DNA of 64,000 bases from Haloferax marisrubri (GTDB lineage: Archaea; Halobacteriota; Halobacteria; Halobacteriales; Haloferacaceae). How positions within the stretch are numbered: the stretch's first letter is position 1; each line of letters opens with the position of its first letter. The notes beneath the pieces are model-generated. The model ran no database searches. It saw nothing but the letters and a program-made list of their open reading frames with translations, and was not told the origin of the DNA. The stretch lies in NCBI RefSeq assembly GCF_001469875.2, contig NZ_LOPW02000022.1, positions 11,829 to 75,828 on the forward strand, given 5' to 3'. A program made the translations under genes and the position numbers. Positions 16,950-25,958 of the stretch are shown here, piece after piece.

Positions 16950-18302
16950 TCAGTCTTCGACCGCGGCCGGGACCTCGTTCGCGCTGTAGTCGCCGCGAAC
17001 GCGCCGGACGGAGAGCTTGGCGACCGTCGCGAGTTGCTTGCGTCGCCGGACGAAAAGCGCCGTCCCGACGACCAGATAGACGACCGAGAAGCCGATGAGC
17101 GAGGTCGGACCGTCGAAGGTGACCGCGCCGAGCCCCGGAATCGGGAGCGTGAGCGCCAGGCCGGTGACGGAGTAGACGAACTGCGCCAAGAAGAGCCCGA
17201 GCAAGGCGACCGCCTCGCGGAGGCTGATGGAGAACGTGATGAGGATGGCGATGGCGAAGTAGCTCTGGGCGGCCGTCAGCCAGAGTTCGCCCATCTGGTG
17301 GGTGTCGAGCGGGAGCGGACCGTAGTAGCCGAGCGACAGGCTGTAGACGAGCACGAGCGTCCCGATGAGGAGCGTCCACTGGTTGAGCTTCGAGGAGATG
17401 AGCGCGTTGAAGCCGGCGGTCGACCGCGCCTTGTTGACGAGGTAGGCCACGACGATGAGTTCGGGGCTCTCGCTCGCCAGCGGCGCGACCCACTGAATCA
17501 TCAGGAACGACGGGATGCCGACCGACTTCCCGAGGGCTTCGAGGCCGTGGGCGAACGGCTCGACGGCGACGAGGATGACGATACCCGAGAAGACGAACAG
17601 CGCGAGCGTCGTGGCGATGCGCCTGCGTTTCGGATACGACTGGAGGTAGGCGGGCACGCCGATTTGCTCTTCGTCCTCGTGCGGCGAGTTCATCGCCACG
17701 AAGATGTACGCGACGTAGAGGCCGACGAGGACGAACATATCGACCGCGCCGATGCCCGCACCGAGCGGGACGAAGAAGGCGAACACGGTCGCAGCGAAGA
17801 GGAACAGAATCTCCGTCGCGATGCCGTGGTCGAGTCGGACCACGTCCGCGAGGAAGCCGGGGCGGGACTCGACCGCCTCGTCGCCGGTGTCGCGGGCGCG
17901 GTAGACGGTGAAGAGGGCGATTGCGGACCAGCCGATGCCGATGAGGATGCGGTTCGCGCCGGTCATGTTGGCGACGGCGAGGCTCGCGGCCTCGGCCGAC
18001 TCGGGAGAGCCGGGGTTGATGCCGGCCTCCCACGCGTAGAGGGCGTCCACCGCGTACTCCGGGGCGACCGCGAGCACCGCGAGGATGGCGAGCGCGAACG
18101 CCCGCGGCACGTCGGCCTCGGCGGTCTCCGCGCCCCACGCGAGGAGGAACGAGGCCCCGATAACGGCGATACCGCAGAGGGCGACGGTGACGCCGGTCGT
18201 GAGGTCAACGCCGAACACCGTGTGGAGGCCCAGCCACGGGACCGTCAGGAGCGCGGCCCCGAACACCGCGGTCAGCGGATGACTGAGTCGTTGTCCGACC
18301 AT
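16950..18302 (-). CDS. Cation/Ca2+ exchanger-superfamily membrane protein
   Basis: A 450-residue protein with about 11-12 membrane segments. It has two alpha-repeat-like motifs, AVAPEYAVDALYAWE and PLASESPELIVVAYLV, each with an acidic residue in a Pro/Ser-rich setting, as in CaCA antiporters. It is longer than YrbG-type exchangers, with a cytoplasmic loop (SPHEDEEQIGVP) between the halves. The ATG at 18302 is preferred; an in-frame ATG at 18347 would add a short charged stretch. It lies just downstream of a second, shorter exchanger gene, and the two may act together or form an operon. Confidence 0.8.
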   Translation of the reverse strand: MVGQRLSHPLTAVFGAALLTVPWLGLHTVFGVDLTTGVTVALCGIAVIGASFLLAWGAETAEADVPRAFALAILAVLAVAPEYAVDALYAWEAGINPGSPESAEAASLAVANMTGANRILIGIGWSAIALFTVYRARDTGDEAVESRPGFLADVVRLDHGIATEILFLFAATVFAFFVPLGAGIGAVDMFVLVGLYVAYIFVAMNSPHEDEEQIGVPAYLQSYPKRRRIATTLALFVFSGIVILVAVEPFAHGLEALGKSVGIPSFLMIQWVAPLASESPELIVVAYLVNKARSTAGFNALISSKLNQWTLLIGTLVLVYSLSLGYYGPLPLDTHQMGELWLTAAQSYFAIAILITFSISLREAVALLGLFLAQFVYSVTGLALTLPIPGLGAVTFDGPTSLIGFSVVYLVVGTALFVRRRKQLATVAKLSVRRVRGDYSANEVPAAVED

Positions 18303-18395
18303 CGTGGCTACAAGAGCGGAGCCGAAGCGGTTGCTCTTGTGTTTCACAATCTCCCGAAACGGGAGCGAGGTGCGGACGAGTCGCCCGGCGGGGCG

Positions 18396-19367
18396 TTAGG
18401 GAAGGATGAGCCAGAAGAACACGAGATAGCCGACGACGAGGATGCCGCCGTCGAGACGGGACACGTTGCGGTTGCGGAGCATCAGCGCGATGACACCGAA
18501 TGTGAACACGAGGAGCGCCGGGAAGTCCAAGGAGATGGTGCTCGCGGGGACGTTCACGGGGACCATGATGGCGAGGATGCCGAGGACGGCGACGACGTTG
18601 TAGATGTTGGAGCCGACGACGTTGCCGATGCTGAACTCCGACTCGCCGCGGACCGCGCTGATGACGGACGCCGCGAGTTCCGGCAGGGAAGTACCGAACG
18701 CGAGGACGGTCAACCCGATGAATCGAGTGCTGAAGCCGTACGCCTCCAGCAGGCCCTTTCCGCCCTGAATGAGCCAGTTCGAGCCGATGAACAGGAGGAG
18801 CAGGCCGAGACCGAGGTAGAGCACGTCCTTGAACTGCGCCGACACCTCGTCTTCGTCCTCGATGTCGAGTTCGTCCGCGCCGAGGGCGTCTGCCGTCGCC
18901 GACCGGGCGCGGTAGAGCAGGTAACCCGTGAACGCGACGAGGATGAGCAGGAGGACGCCGCCGTCGATGGCGCTGAGGTTCCCGTCCATCCCGAGGGCGA
19001 CGAGCGCGACCGCCGCGGCAATCATGAACGGAACGTGTCGGCGGAGCGTCGTGGTCGAGACGCCCATCGGCTGGATGAGCGCCGAGATGCCGAGGACGAG
19101 GCCGATGTTGGCGATGTTCGAGCCGACGATGGCACCGAGGCCGAGGTCGGCGCTGTAGCCAAGCCCGCTCAGGACCGCGACGAAGAGTTCGGGGGTGGTC
19201 GTCGCGAACGCGACGATGGTCACACCGACGATGGCCGCCCGGAGACCGAGGCCGATGGCGAGTCGAGACGCGCCCTCGACGAGCGCCTCGGCCCCGAGAT
19301 AGAGCGCGACGATACCCGCCACGAGGAGCGCGGTATCGAAGGAGAGCAGGGTTGCGAGTGCCGACAT
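18396..19367 (-). CDS. Calcium/sodium antiporter (CaCA family, YrbG type)
   Basis: A 323-residue integral membrane protein of ten predicted helices. The two alpha repeats read TPELFVAVLSGLG and GTSLPELAASVISAVRG, and each is followed by a GSNIANIG or GSNIYNVV block; this is the classical CaCA signature. A charged central loop (ALGADELDIEDEDEVSAQ) separates the halves. It should exchange Ca2+ for Na+ or K+ across the membrane. The start is ATG at 19367. Confidence 0.92.
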   Translation of the reverse strand: MSALATLLSFDTALLVAGIVALYLGAEALVEGASRLAIGLGLRAAIVGVTIVAFATTTPELFVAVLSGLGYSADLGLGAIVGSNIANIGLVLGISALIQPMGVSTTTLRRHVPFMIAAAVALVALGMDGNLSAIDGGVLLLILVAFTGYLLYRARSATADALGADELDIEDEDEVSAQFKDVLYLGLGLLLLFIGSNWLIQGGKGLLEAYGFSTRFIGLTVLAFGTSLPELAASVISAVRGESEFSIGNVVGSNIYNVVAVLGILAIMVPVNVPASTISLDFPALLVFTFGVIALMLRNRNVSRLDGGILVVGYLVFFWLILP

Positions 19368-19509
19368 ACGCGGGAGTAGACCAACGGGGGACTAAAAGCG
19401 CGCCGGTACACCACGAGTCAGCGACAATCTATCATGGGAGAGCGAAGTGGGTCGAAACCCGCACCGCGCGGCCGTCGAGTCCCGGCGGAATCCGACGCGG
19501 GCGGGCGAG

Positions 19510-19515
19510 TTATAT
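19510..19515 (+). promoter_or_regulatory. TATA box of aroE
   Basis: TTATAT centred about 27 nt before the ATG at 19539; decides the start and suggests a leaderless mRNA. Confidence 0.65.
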
Positions 19516-19538
19516 CGCCGGCAGGACACCTCCCGCCC

Positions 19539-20348
19539 ATGCAAGTCTACGGTCTCGTCGGCAACCCGGTCGGCCACTCGCTGTCGCCGCCGATGCACGA
19601 GGCGGCCTACGAGGAAACCGGTCTCGACGCCAGATACGTCACGTTCGAACCCGCACGCGACGACATCGCAGCGGCCGTCGACGGCGCGGACGCCCTCGGC
19701 GTCTCGGGGCTGAACGTCACCATCCCGTTCAAACAGGACGTGCTCGAACTGGTCGACCCCGACCCGCTCGCAGAGCGCATCGGCGCGGTCAACACGGTCG
19801 ATTTCGGCGGGGAGACGCCGACGGGCTACAACACCGACGCGGCGGGCGTCACCCGGTCGTTCGAACGCCACGGCGTCGAACTCGACGGGAAAGACGCCGT
19901 GGTCGTCGGTGCCGGCGGGGCGGGGCGGGCCGCCGCGTTCGCCCTCGCCGACGCCGGCGCGTCGGTCCACGTCGCCAACCGGACCGCCGAGACCGCGGTC
20001 GAACTCGCCGAGGCCGTCCCCGGCGCGACCGGCGGCGGACTGGACACGCTCGACCGGATTCGAGAGGCGGACGTCCTCCTCAACGCGACTAGCGTCGGGA
20101 TGGAATCGCCCGACGAGACGCCCGTTTCGGCGGAGTACCTCCACGGCGACCTCGCGGTGCTCGATGCGGTCTACACGCCGCTGGAGACCCGACTCCTCCG
20201 CGAGGCGGCCGCGGCCGGCGCGGTCACCATCGACGGCGCGTGGATGCTCCTCCTGCAGGGCGTCGAAGCCTTCGAACTGTGGACCGGCCGCGACGCGCCC
20301 GTCGAGGCGATGAACGCCGCGCTCCGGAGTCACCTCGAAAGCGACTGA
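19539..20348 (+). CDS. aroE: Shikimate dehydrogenase
   Basis: A 269-residue enzyme that reduces 3-dehydroshikimate with NADPH in the aromatic pathway. The shikimate site [13 protein letters not shown], catalytic Lys in VTIPFKQDV and Asp in YNTDAAG are seen. The nucleotide site [10 protein letters not shown] and the NRT loop (NADP preference) follow. The start at 19539 is supported by the TATA box and by the conserved [11 protein letters not shown] at the N terminus. The pabBAC operon, also a chorismate-branch user, lies 1 kb downstream. Confidence 0.96.
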   Translation: MQVYGLVGNPVGHSLSPPMHEAAYEETGLDARYVTFEPARDDIAAAVDGADALGVSGLNVTIPFKQDVLELVDPDPLAERIGAVNTVDFGGETPTGYNTDAAGVTRSFERHGVELDGKDAVVVGAGGAGRAAAFALADAGASVHVANRTAETAVELAEAVPGATGGGLDTLDRIREADVLLNATSVGMESPDETPVSAEYLHGDLAVLDAVYTPLETRLLREAAAAGAVTIDGAWMLLLQGVEAFELWTGRDAPVEAMNAALRSHLESD

Positions 20349-20357
20349 GGCCGCTGG

Positions 20358-20367
20358 TTTTTAAATA
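20358..20367 (+). promoter_or_regulatory. TATA box of the acidic helix-hairpin-helix gene
   Basis: TTTTTAAATA about 30 nt before the ATG at 20393; one of the strongest TATA boxes in the window. Confidence 0.65.
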
Positions 20368-20392
20368 ACGGGATTGCATAGGAGAAGGTAAC

Positions 20393-21154
20393 ATGGGCTT
20401 GCTTGACACTATTTCGTCGCTCTGGAAATCCCTCGTTGGTGGCGACTCGTCGTCCTCCTCGAAGGAGGGACGTGACGACACGGCGACCGTTACGGTCGAA
20501 CGCGACACCAGAACCGAGCGCGAGGAACCGGACACCGAGACCGAGGCCGCGGTGAAGGAGCCGGTCGAGGAGACGGAATCGGCGGACGAGACGGCGGACG
20601 AAGAGACCGACGACGCGGTCGAAGACGAAGCCGACGCGGAGTCCCAAGCGGACGACGACGACACCCGCGACGACGCCGAGGTGGCGGCCGACGCCATCGA
20701 GGAAGCCGAACCCGAGGACGAAGAAGCCGAACCGGAGCCTGAGTCCGAGCCCGAGGCCGAAGACGAATCCGGCGAACCCGAGGCCGAGGACGAACCGGAG
20801 GTCGACGACGAACCCGAACTCGAAGACGAGGACGAAGACGAGTCTGAACCCGACGAATCCGACGCCGAAGAAGCGGACGAAGAAGACGCCGAGGAACCGG
20901 ACGAGGAATCCGACGAAGCCGACGAGGAACCGGAAGATGAAGACGAAACGGCCGACGAGTCGACCGCCGACCCCGACGCGCCGACCGTCGATACGATTCG
21001 CGGCATCGGTCCGGCGTACGCCGAGCGCCTCTCCGAAATCGGTATCGAGACCATCGCGGACCTCGCGGCGGCCGACGCCGACGAGGTCGGCGACGAAATC
21101 GACGTGTCGCCGAAGCGCGTCCAGCGCTGGATCGACCGCGCCGGCGACGCGTAA
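20393..21154 (+). CDS. Highly acidic protein with C-terminal helix-hairpin-helix domain
   Basis: A 253-residue protein in three parts. An N-terminal amphipathic segment (MGLLDTISSLWKSLVGG) could touch a membrane or a partner. A low-complexity tract of about 165 residues is made almost only of Asp, Glu, Pro, Ala and Ser. A C-terminal helix-hairpin-helix (TIRGIGPAYAERLSEIGIETIADLAAADADEV, in parts) would bind DNA non-specifically; a similar domain ends the topA product in this window. The strong promoter suggests it is well expressed. Function not known. Confidence 0.8.
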   Translation: MGLLDTISSLWKSLVGGDSSSSSKEGRDDTATVTVERDTRTEREEPDTETEAAVKEPVEETESADETADEETDDAVEDEADAESQADDDDTRDDAEVAADAIEEAEPEDEEAEPEPESEPEAEDESGEPEAEDEPEVDDEPELEDEDEDESEPDESDAEEADEEDAEEPDEESDEADEEPEDEDETADESTADPDAPTVDTIRGIGPAYAERLSEIGIETIADLAAADADEVGDEIDVSPKRVQRWIDRAGDA

Positions 21155-21267
21155 CCGACGCGCGCCTCGGGCGACCGACGCGGCTTTTCTCCCGACTGAC
21201 GACCGCTTTCGACACCTCGTAGATACGTCGCGAAACCGTTTACACGGCGGACGGACTGGTGTGGGTA

Positions 21268-22782
21268 ATGACCGCATTGACCGTCGTCACCGACCGCGAC
21301 GACTTTCGCGCGACCGCCGCGGTCGCGTCTGCCGGCGCGCGCGTCCCCGTCGAGGTCCGCGTCGCCGTCTCGGACCCCTTCGACGCCTACCGACGCGCCC
21401 GTTGGGGCTCCGGCGGCTTCTTCTACGAGACGACCGGCGGGCAACCCGGCTGGGGTGCCTTCGGCGTCGACCCCGCGGAGCGCCTGACCGCTGACGACCC
21501 GACCGACGACGACTGGGGCGAACCCGGCGTCGACCCCGCGCCGAGCCTCGCCGCGCTCGAATCCCTCGTCGACTCGGAGACGCTCGTCCGCGGCGACTGC
21601 GACGTGCCGTACCCCTGCGGCCTGTTCGGCTGGCTCTCGTACGACGCGGCCCGCGAACTCGAATCGCTCCCCGAGCAGACGACCGACGACCGGGGGCTCC
21701 CACACCTGCAACTCGGCCTGTACGACCTCGTGGCGTCGTGGGAGGAACCCCGACCCGACGACGGCGAGACGACGCTCCGCGTCACCTGCTGTCCCGCCGT
21801 CGAGGCCGACGCGGACCTCGACGCCGTCTACGACGAGGCGCGAGGACGAGCGAGCGACCTCGCCGTCGAAGCGGTCGAGGGCGACCCCGCGCCGGTCTCC
21901 GCGCCCGTCGAGGCCGACGAGGCGACGTTCGAGAGCGCCTGCGGCCGGGAGGCGTTCGCCGACCGCGTCCGCGCCGCGAAGAGGTACGTCCGCGACGGCG
22001 ACACGTTTCAGGCGAACCTCTCGCAGCGACTCGTCGCGCCCGCCGCGGTCCACCCGGTGGACGCCTACGCGGCGCTCCGTGAGGTCAACCCCGCGCCGTA
22101 CTCGGGTCTTCTCGAACTCCCCGGCGTCGACCTCGTGAGCGCCAGCCCCGAACTCCTCTTGCGCGTCGAGGGCGACCGCCTCGTCACCGAACCCATCGCC
22201 GGCACCCGCCCGCGGGGAGCGACGCCCGAGGAGGACGACGCGCTGGAGGCCGACCTGACGACCGACGAGAAAGAGCGCGCCGAGCACGCGATGCTCGTCG
22301 ACCTCGAACGCAACGACCTCGGAAAGGTCTCCGAGTACGGGTCGGTCGAGGTGACGGAGTACCGCCGGGTAGACCGCTACTCGGAGGTGATGCACCTCGT
22401 CTCGCTGGTCGAGGGGACCCGGCGCGAGGGGACCAGCCTCGCCGACGCCATCGCCGCGGTGTTCCCCGGCGGGACCATCACGGGCGCGCCGAAGCCCCGG
22501 ACGATGGAGATAATCGACGAACTCGAAGCCACCCGGCGCGGCCCCTACACCGGGAGCATGTTCGCCGTCGGCTTCGACGACCGCGCGGTGCTGAACATCA
22601 TCATCCGGACGCTCGTCCGCTTCGGAGACGAGTACCACCTCCGCGTCGGCGCGGGCATCGTCCACGATTCGGACCCCCAACGCGAGTACGACGAGACGCT
22701 GGCGAAGGCGCGGGCGCTCATCACCGCCATCGACGAGGCGCTCGGCGAGCGCGCGAACATGACCGTGGGGGCGGAGCGATGA
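21268..22782 (+). CDS. pabB: Aminodeoxychorismate/anthranilate synthase component I, in a pab operon
   Basis: A 504-residue chorismate-binding enzyme that would make 4-amino-4-deoxychorismate with PabA. The chorismate-binding domain (from about residue 230) contains [49 protein letters not shown] and [11 protein letters not shown], all typical. The active-site motif is PIAGT, as in anthranilate synthase, not the PIKGT of some PabB enzymes. Assignment to the PABA branch rests on the following pabA and pabC genes. A GTTTACAC box at about 21238 makes the ATG at 21268 leaderless. It overlaps pabA by 4 nt. Confidence 0.87.
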   Translation: MTALTVVTDRDDFRATAAVASAGARVPVEVRVAVSDPFDAYRRARWGSGGFFYETTGGQPGWGAFGVDPAERLTADDPTDDDWGEPGVDPAPSLAALESLVDSETLVRGDCDVPYPCGLFGWLSYDAARELESLPEQTTDDRGLPHLQLGLYDLVASWEEPRPDDGETTLRVTCCPAVEADADLDAVYDEARGRASDLAVEAVEGDPAPVSAPVEADEATFESACGREAFADRVRAAKRYVRDGDTFQANLSQRLVAPAAVHPVDAYAALREVNPAPYSGLLELPGVDLVSASPELLLRVEGDRLVTEPIAGTRPRGATPEEDDALEADLTTDEKERAEHAMLVDLERNDLGKVSEYGSVEVTEYRRVDRYSEVMHLVSLVEGTRREGTSLADAIAAVFPGGTITGAPKPRTMEIIDELEATRRGPYTGSMFAVGFDDRAVLNIIIRTLVRFGDEYHLRVGAGIVHDSDPQREYDETLAKARALITAIDEALGERANMTVGAER

Positions 22783-23489
22783 CGCGTATCCTCGTCATCG
22801 ACAACTACGACTCGTTCGCCTACAACCTCGTGCAGTACGTCGGCGAGGCGGTCACCGAGGCGCGGGGTGGAGACGAGAGCGCGGACGGGAGCAGTTCAGA
22901 CGCTTCGGACGACGTGCTCGTCTACCGCAACGACGCGCTCTCGGCCGACGACATCCGCGACATCGACCCGGACGGCATCGTCGTCTCGCCCGGCCCCGGA
23001 ACCCCCGCGGACGCCGGCGTCTCCGTCTCGGTCTTCCGCGACCTCGACTACCCGACGCTCGGCGTCTGCCTCGGCCACCAGTCGCTCTGTGCCGCCCTCG
23101 GGAGCCCCGTCGGCCACGCGCCCCACGTCGTCCACGGGAAACCGTCGCTCGTCGAACACGACGGCGCGGGGGTCTTTTCCGGGCTTCCAGACAGAATCGA
23201 AGTCGGCCGTTACCACTCGCTCGCGGTCGAACACGAGGACATTCCCCCCGAGTTGACGGTGACGGCTTACACGGTCACAGAGGGGTCCGAAACCGGCGGT
23301 TCCGATACTGACGAGGGAGACGAGCCCTCGGTCGTGATGGGCGTTCGCCACCGCGAGAAGCCCCACGTCGGCGTGCAGTTCCACCCCGAGAGCATCCTCA
23401 CCGACTCGGGGAAGGACATCGTCCGCAACTTCGTCGCGCTCGCCGCGGGCGACGGCCCGGCGGCCGACGCGTGGGAGGGCGAGCGATGA
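22779..23489 (+). CDS. pabA: Aminodeoxychorismate synthase component II (glutamine amidotransferase)
   Basis: A 236-residue class I glutamine amidotransferase that feeds ammonia to PabB. The catalytic triad is visible: Cys97 in LGVCLGHQS, His and Glu in GVQFHPESI. The oxyanion block SPGPGTP is intact. Two acidic Gly/Ser/Asp-rich inserts (about residues 30-45 and 165-180) are haloarchaeal additions. ATGA overlaps with both pabB and pabC indicate a coupled operon. An anthranilate synthase subunit (TrpG) is the alternative. Confidence 0.9.
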   Translation: MTRILVIDNYDSFAYNLVQYVGEAVTEARGGDESADGSSSDASDDVLVYRNDALSADDIRDIDPDGIVVSPGPGTPADAGVSVSVFRDLDYPTLGVCLGHQSLCAALGSPVGHAPHVVHGKPSLVEHDGAGVFSGLPDRIEVGRYHSLAVEHEDIPPELTVTAYTVTEGSETGGSDTDEGDEPSVVMGVRHREKPHVGVQFHPESILTDSGKDIVRNFVALAAGDGPAADAWEGER

Positions 23490-24445
23490 GCGACGGCGGC
23501 GACAGCGGCGACGGCGACGACGAGAGTCGGTCGCTTCGCTACCACGTCGACGGCGAACTCGCCCCCGCCGAGTCGGCGTCGATTCCGGTCACCGACCGCG
23601 GCTTCCTCTACGGCGACGCGGCCTTCGAAACCCTCCGCGCCTACGGCGGTGAGGTGTTCCACTGGGACGCCCACGCCGACCGACTGGCCGAGACGTGCGA
23701 CGCGCTCGGGATGGACCACGGCCTGTCAGACGACGACCTCCGCGCGCGAATCGACGAGACGCTGGCGGCGAACGACCTCGACGAGGCGTACGTCAGGCTC
23801 TCGGTCACCCGCGGCAGTCAGGGCGGCCGCCTCACGCCGGCCGAGGCGGTCGACCCCCGCGTCGTCGTCATCGTGGAACCGCTCTCTCGCGGCGGCCGCG
23901 GCTCCGACCCCGTGTGGGACGGCCCCGCGACGGTCCAGACGGTCAAGACCCGGCGCATCCCCGACCGGTCGCTTCCCGCGCGGGCGAAGACGCACAACTA
24001 CCTCAACGGCATCCTCGCCCGCGTCGAACTCCGCGTCACCGGCGCGGACGAGGCGCTCATGCTCGACGCCGACGGCTACGTCACCGAGGGCGCGACGAGC
24101 AACCTCTTTTTCGTCGAGGACGACGCGCTCTGCACGCCGAGTCTCGACGGTCCCGTTCTCCCGGGCATCACCCGCCGCGTCGTCCTCGACCTCGCTCGAC
24201 AGGAGGGCATCCCGATTCGGGAACGACGCTTCACGCCGGACGACGTGCGCGGCGCGAACGAGGCGTTCCTCACGAACTCGACGTGGGAACTCCGGCCGGT
24301 CGAGACGGTCGACGGCATCCAAGTGGGCGATGGGCCAGTAACGAAACTGCTCTCGCGACTCTACGACGACTACGTGGAGCGACGCCACTACGGCGACGAC
24401 AACGGAGACAGCGACGATGGCGGCGACGACGACGGCGAGAACTGA
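23486..24445 (+). CDS. pabC: Aminodeoxychorismate lyase, PLP class IV
   Basis: A 319-residue fold-type IV PLP enzyme that would release pyruvate from aminodeoxychorismate to give p-aminobenzoate for folate. The catalytic Lys168 lies in RAKTHNYLNG. The VTDRGFLYGDAAFETLRAYGGE N-terminal block, split around the FLYGDA motif, and the EGATSNLFFVEDD cofactor block are typical. Branched-chain aminotransferases share these motifs, so the call rests on the operon. The C terminus is an acidic Gly/Asp-rich tail. It starts 4 nt before the end of pabA. Confidence 0.87.
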   Translation: MSDGGDSGDGDDESRSLRYHVDGELAPAESASIPVTDRGFLYGDAAFETLRAYGGEVFHWDAHADRLAETCDALGMDHGLSDDDLRARIDETLAANDLDEAYVRLSVTRGSQGGRLTPAEAVDPRVVVIVEPLSRGGRGSDPVWDGPATVQTVKTRRIPDRSLPARAKTHNYLNGILARVELRVTGADEALMLDADGYVTEGATSNLFFVEDDALCTPSLDGPVLPGITRRVVLDLARQEGIPIRERRFTPDDVRGANEAFLTNSTWELRPVETVDGIQVGDGPVTKLLSRLYDDYVERRHYGDDNGDSDDGGDDDGEN

Positions 24446-24466
24446 GTCGCCGCGCTGCGCCCGCCG

Positions 24467-24892
<426 letters not shown>

Positions 24893-24936
24893 TGTGCTCT
24901 CGTTGGGTCGGGGTCGAAAATCTCCTTCGAAAGCGG

Positions 24937-25443
24937 TCAGTACAGTCCCGTGTCTAAACCGCGCGACGAGTCACCACCGACCCACAGCAACCACCCAGCA
25001 TGCAGGAGAACAGTCACGGCGGCCACACACAGCGGCGCAGCAATGAACAGGGCGATTGCCACGGCTGCCCCCGGTGGCAGCGGCGCATCCGACGAGCGGT
25101 CTACGAGAACGAGCGGAACGACTGGTGCCGCGAGTGCGGAGAGCGTTGCGACCGTCCGAAAGACGCCGTTGACGAGACTCTCTCGGTCGTCCAGCGCGTC
25201 GATTTTTCGACGCCGAAGCAGATGCCACCCGTCGCCGAGAGCGTGCGCGACGAGAAAAACCCAGAGCGCAATGAGCGAGAACAGGGCAGGCCCCCACAGC
25301 CACCCGGCTCCGGAAGGTGCGGAGAGCCCCGTCTCCGAGAACAGAACAAACGGAACCACCCCTATGGCGAGAAACACGACGGCGAGGACGACCTCGATGG
25401 CGAAAATCCGAGGGAATGGGGTAAGACGTGTCAGAGAGGGCAT
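24937..25443 (-). CDS. Membrane protein of unknown function, 168 residues
   Basis: Four or five hydrophobic segments: about residues 14-34, 46-68, 94-112, 122-150. No conserved catalytic motif is visible. Loops are less acidic than in most neighbours. It lies upstream of the tRNA-Met repeat region. I do not recognise a family. Confidence 0.6.
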   Translation of the reverse strand: MPSLTRLTPFPRIFAIEVVLAVVFLAIGVVPFVLFSETGLSAPSGAGWLWGPALFSLIALWVFLVAHALGDGWHLLRRRKIDALDDRESLVNGVFRTVATLSALAAPVVPLVLVDRSSDAPLPPGAAVAIALFIAAPLCVAAVTVLLHAGWLLWVGGDSSRGLDTGLY

Positions 25444-25526
25444 GGGTGGTGCAAAGCGGCAGGGTCGATACAGGTGGTACTGGAGACAACTGAATAAATT
25501 TTGTCGGCGAAGTATAACGTTCGAGA

Positions 25527-25578
25527 CGCGCTGCTTGGAGTGTCGTTTTCAGGAGAATAGCGGGAGGTAGATTTGAAC
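25527..25578. repeat. Direct repeat copy 1 with tRNA-Met 3' end
   Basis: 52 bp, 49 of which match the copy at 25665-25716. Bases from about 25558 match the 3' end (acceptor and T arm) of the initiator tRNA at 25824-25898. A T-arm-derived hairpin follows: GGTAGATTTGAAC (25566-25578) against GTTCAAACTACC (25609-25620). Confidence 0.85.
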
Positions 25579-25664
25579 GACGCGACTCTCGCTTCGCTCG
25601 AGTCTCTAGTTCAAACTACCTGTTGCGATTACCACGGAAAACGGGCCGCCGCAGCGCGATAAAC

Positions 25665-25716
25665 CGCGCTGCTTGGGGTGTAGTTTTCAGGAGAATAGCG
25701 GGAGGTAGAGTTGAAC
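25665..25716. repeat. Direct repeat copy 2 with tRNA-Met 3' end
   Basis: Second copy, 138 bp from the first. It carries AGCGGGAGGTAGAGTTGAAC, one base off the tRNA 3' sequence. Its right part forms a hairpin, 25705-25721 against 25735-25749, again with T-arm-like arms. Confidence 0.85.
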
Positions 25717-25760
25717 CCCGGTCGCTGACGCTCCCCGGTTCAAATCTACTGCGCTATGAG

Positions 25761-25816
25761 GCTGACCTCGTGGGTCGCGCCGAGCCGAGACTCGGCGCTC
25801 AGGAGTTGAGGTCAGC
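25761..25816. repeat. Nested inverted repeat next to the tRNA
   Basis: Outer arms GCTGACCTC (25761-25769) and GAGGTCAGC (25808-25816) are perfect. An inner hairpin has arms GCGCCGAG (25777-25784) and CTCGGCGC (25791-25798) around CCGAGA. It could be a terminator for the tRNA, a structured RNA or a recombination site. Confidence 0.75.
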
Positions 25817-25823
25817 AAAACCA

Positions 25824-25898
25824 TAGCGGGAGGTAGATTTGAACTACCGATCTCCGGGTTATGAGCCCGGCGGAATCTCCTGGCTATCCCATCCCGCT
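25824..25898 (-). tRNA. Initiator tRNA-Met (CAU)
   Basis: 75 nt on the reverse strand. The 7-bp acceptor stem AGCGGGA/TCCCGCT, anticodon stem CCGGG/CCCGG around CTCATAA, and T stem GGTAG/CTACC all pair. Three G-C pairs flank the CAU loop and the 5' A1 pairs with U72, both typical of archaeal initiator tRNA. CCA is not encoded. No intron is seen. Confidence 0.93.
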
Positions 25899-25958
25899 GA
25901 ATCAACAAACGAGTCTGCTATTGTTAAGACTTCTGTTTCGACCGCTGTGTGTCAATTT

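Larger units (their letters stand above)
25444..25823. other. 380-nt gene-free region with partial tRNA copies and hairpins, left of initiator tRNA-Met
   Basis: No protein gene. It contains two 52-bp direct repeats that each include the last 20-22 bases of the adjacent tRNA, two hairpins whose arms derive from the T arm, and a large double hairpin at 25761-25816. The base composition is more AT-rich than the flanks, particularly 25480-25525. It looks like the footprint of repeated integration or duplication at the tRNA 3' end. Confidence 0.7.

Noticed and set aside
15870-19379. Open frame of 1169 codons on the + strand
   Set aside because: It is antisense to dtdA and the two exchanger genes, all of which have clear family motifs. 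Its product is a repetitive Arg/Asp/Glu/Gly/Val sequence typical of shadow frames in GC-rich DNA.
20358-21154. Acidic tract as a coding repeat array or CRISPR-like repeat
   Set aside because: The tract has no regular unit length; GAA/GAC/GAG runs are just codons for Glu and Asp.
25558-25578. Second and third tRNA-Met genes at the partial copies
   Set aside because: Only the acceptor 3' strand and T arm are present; no anticodon or D arm, so no functional tRNA.
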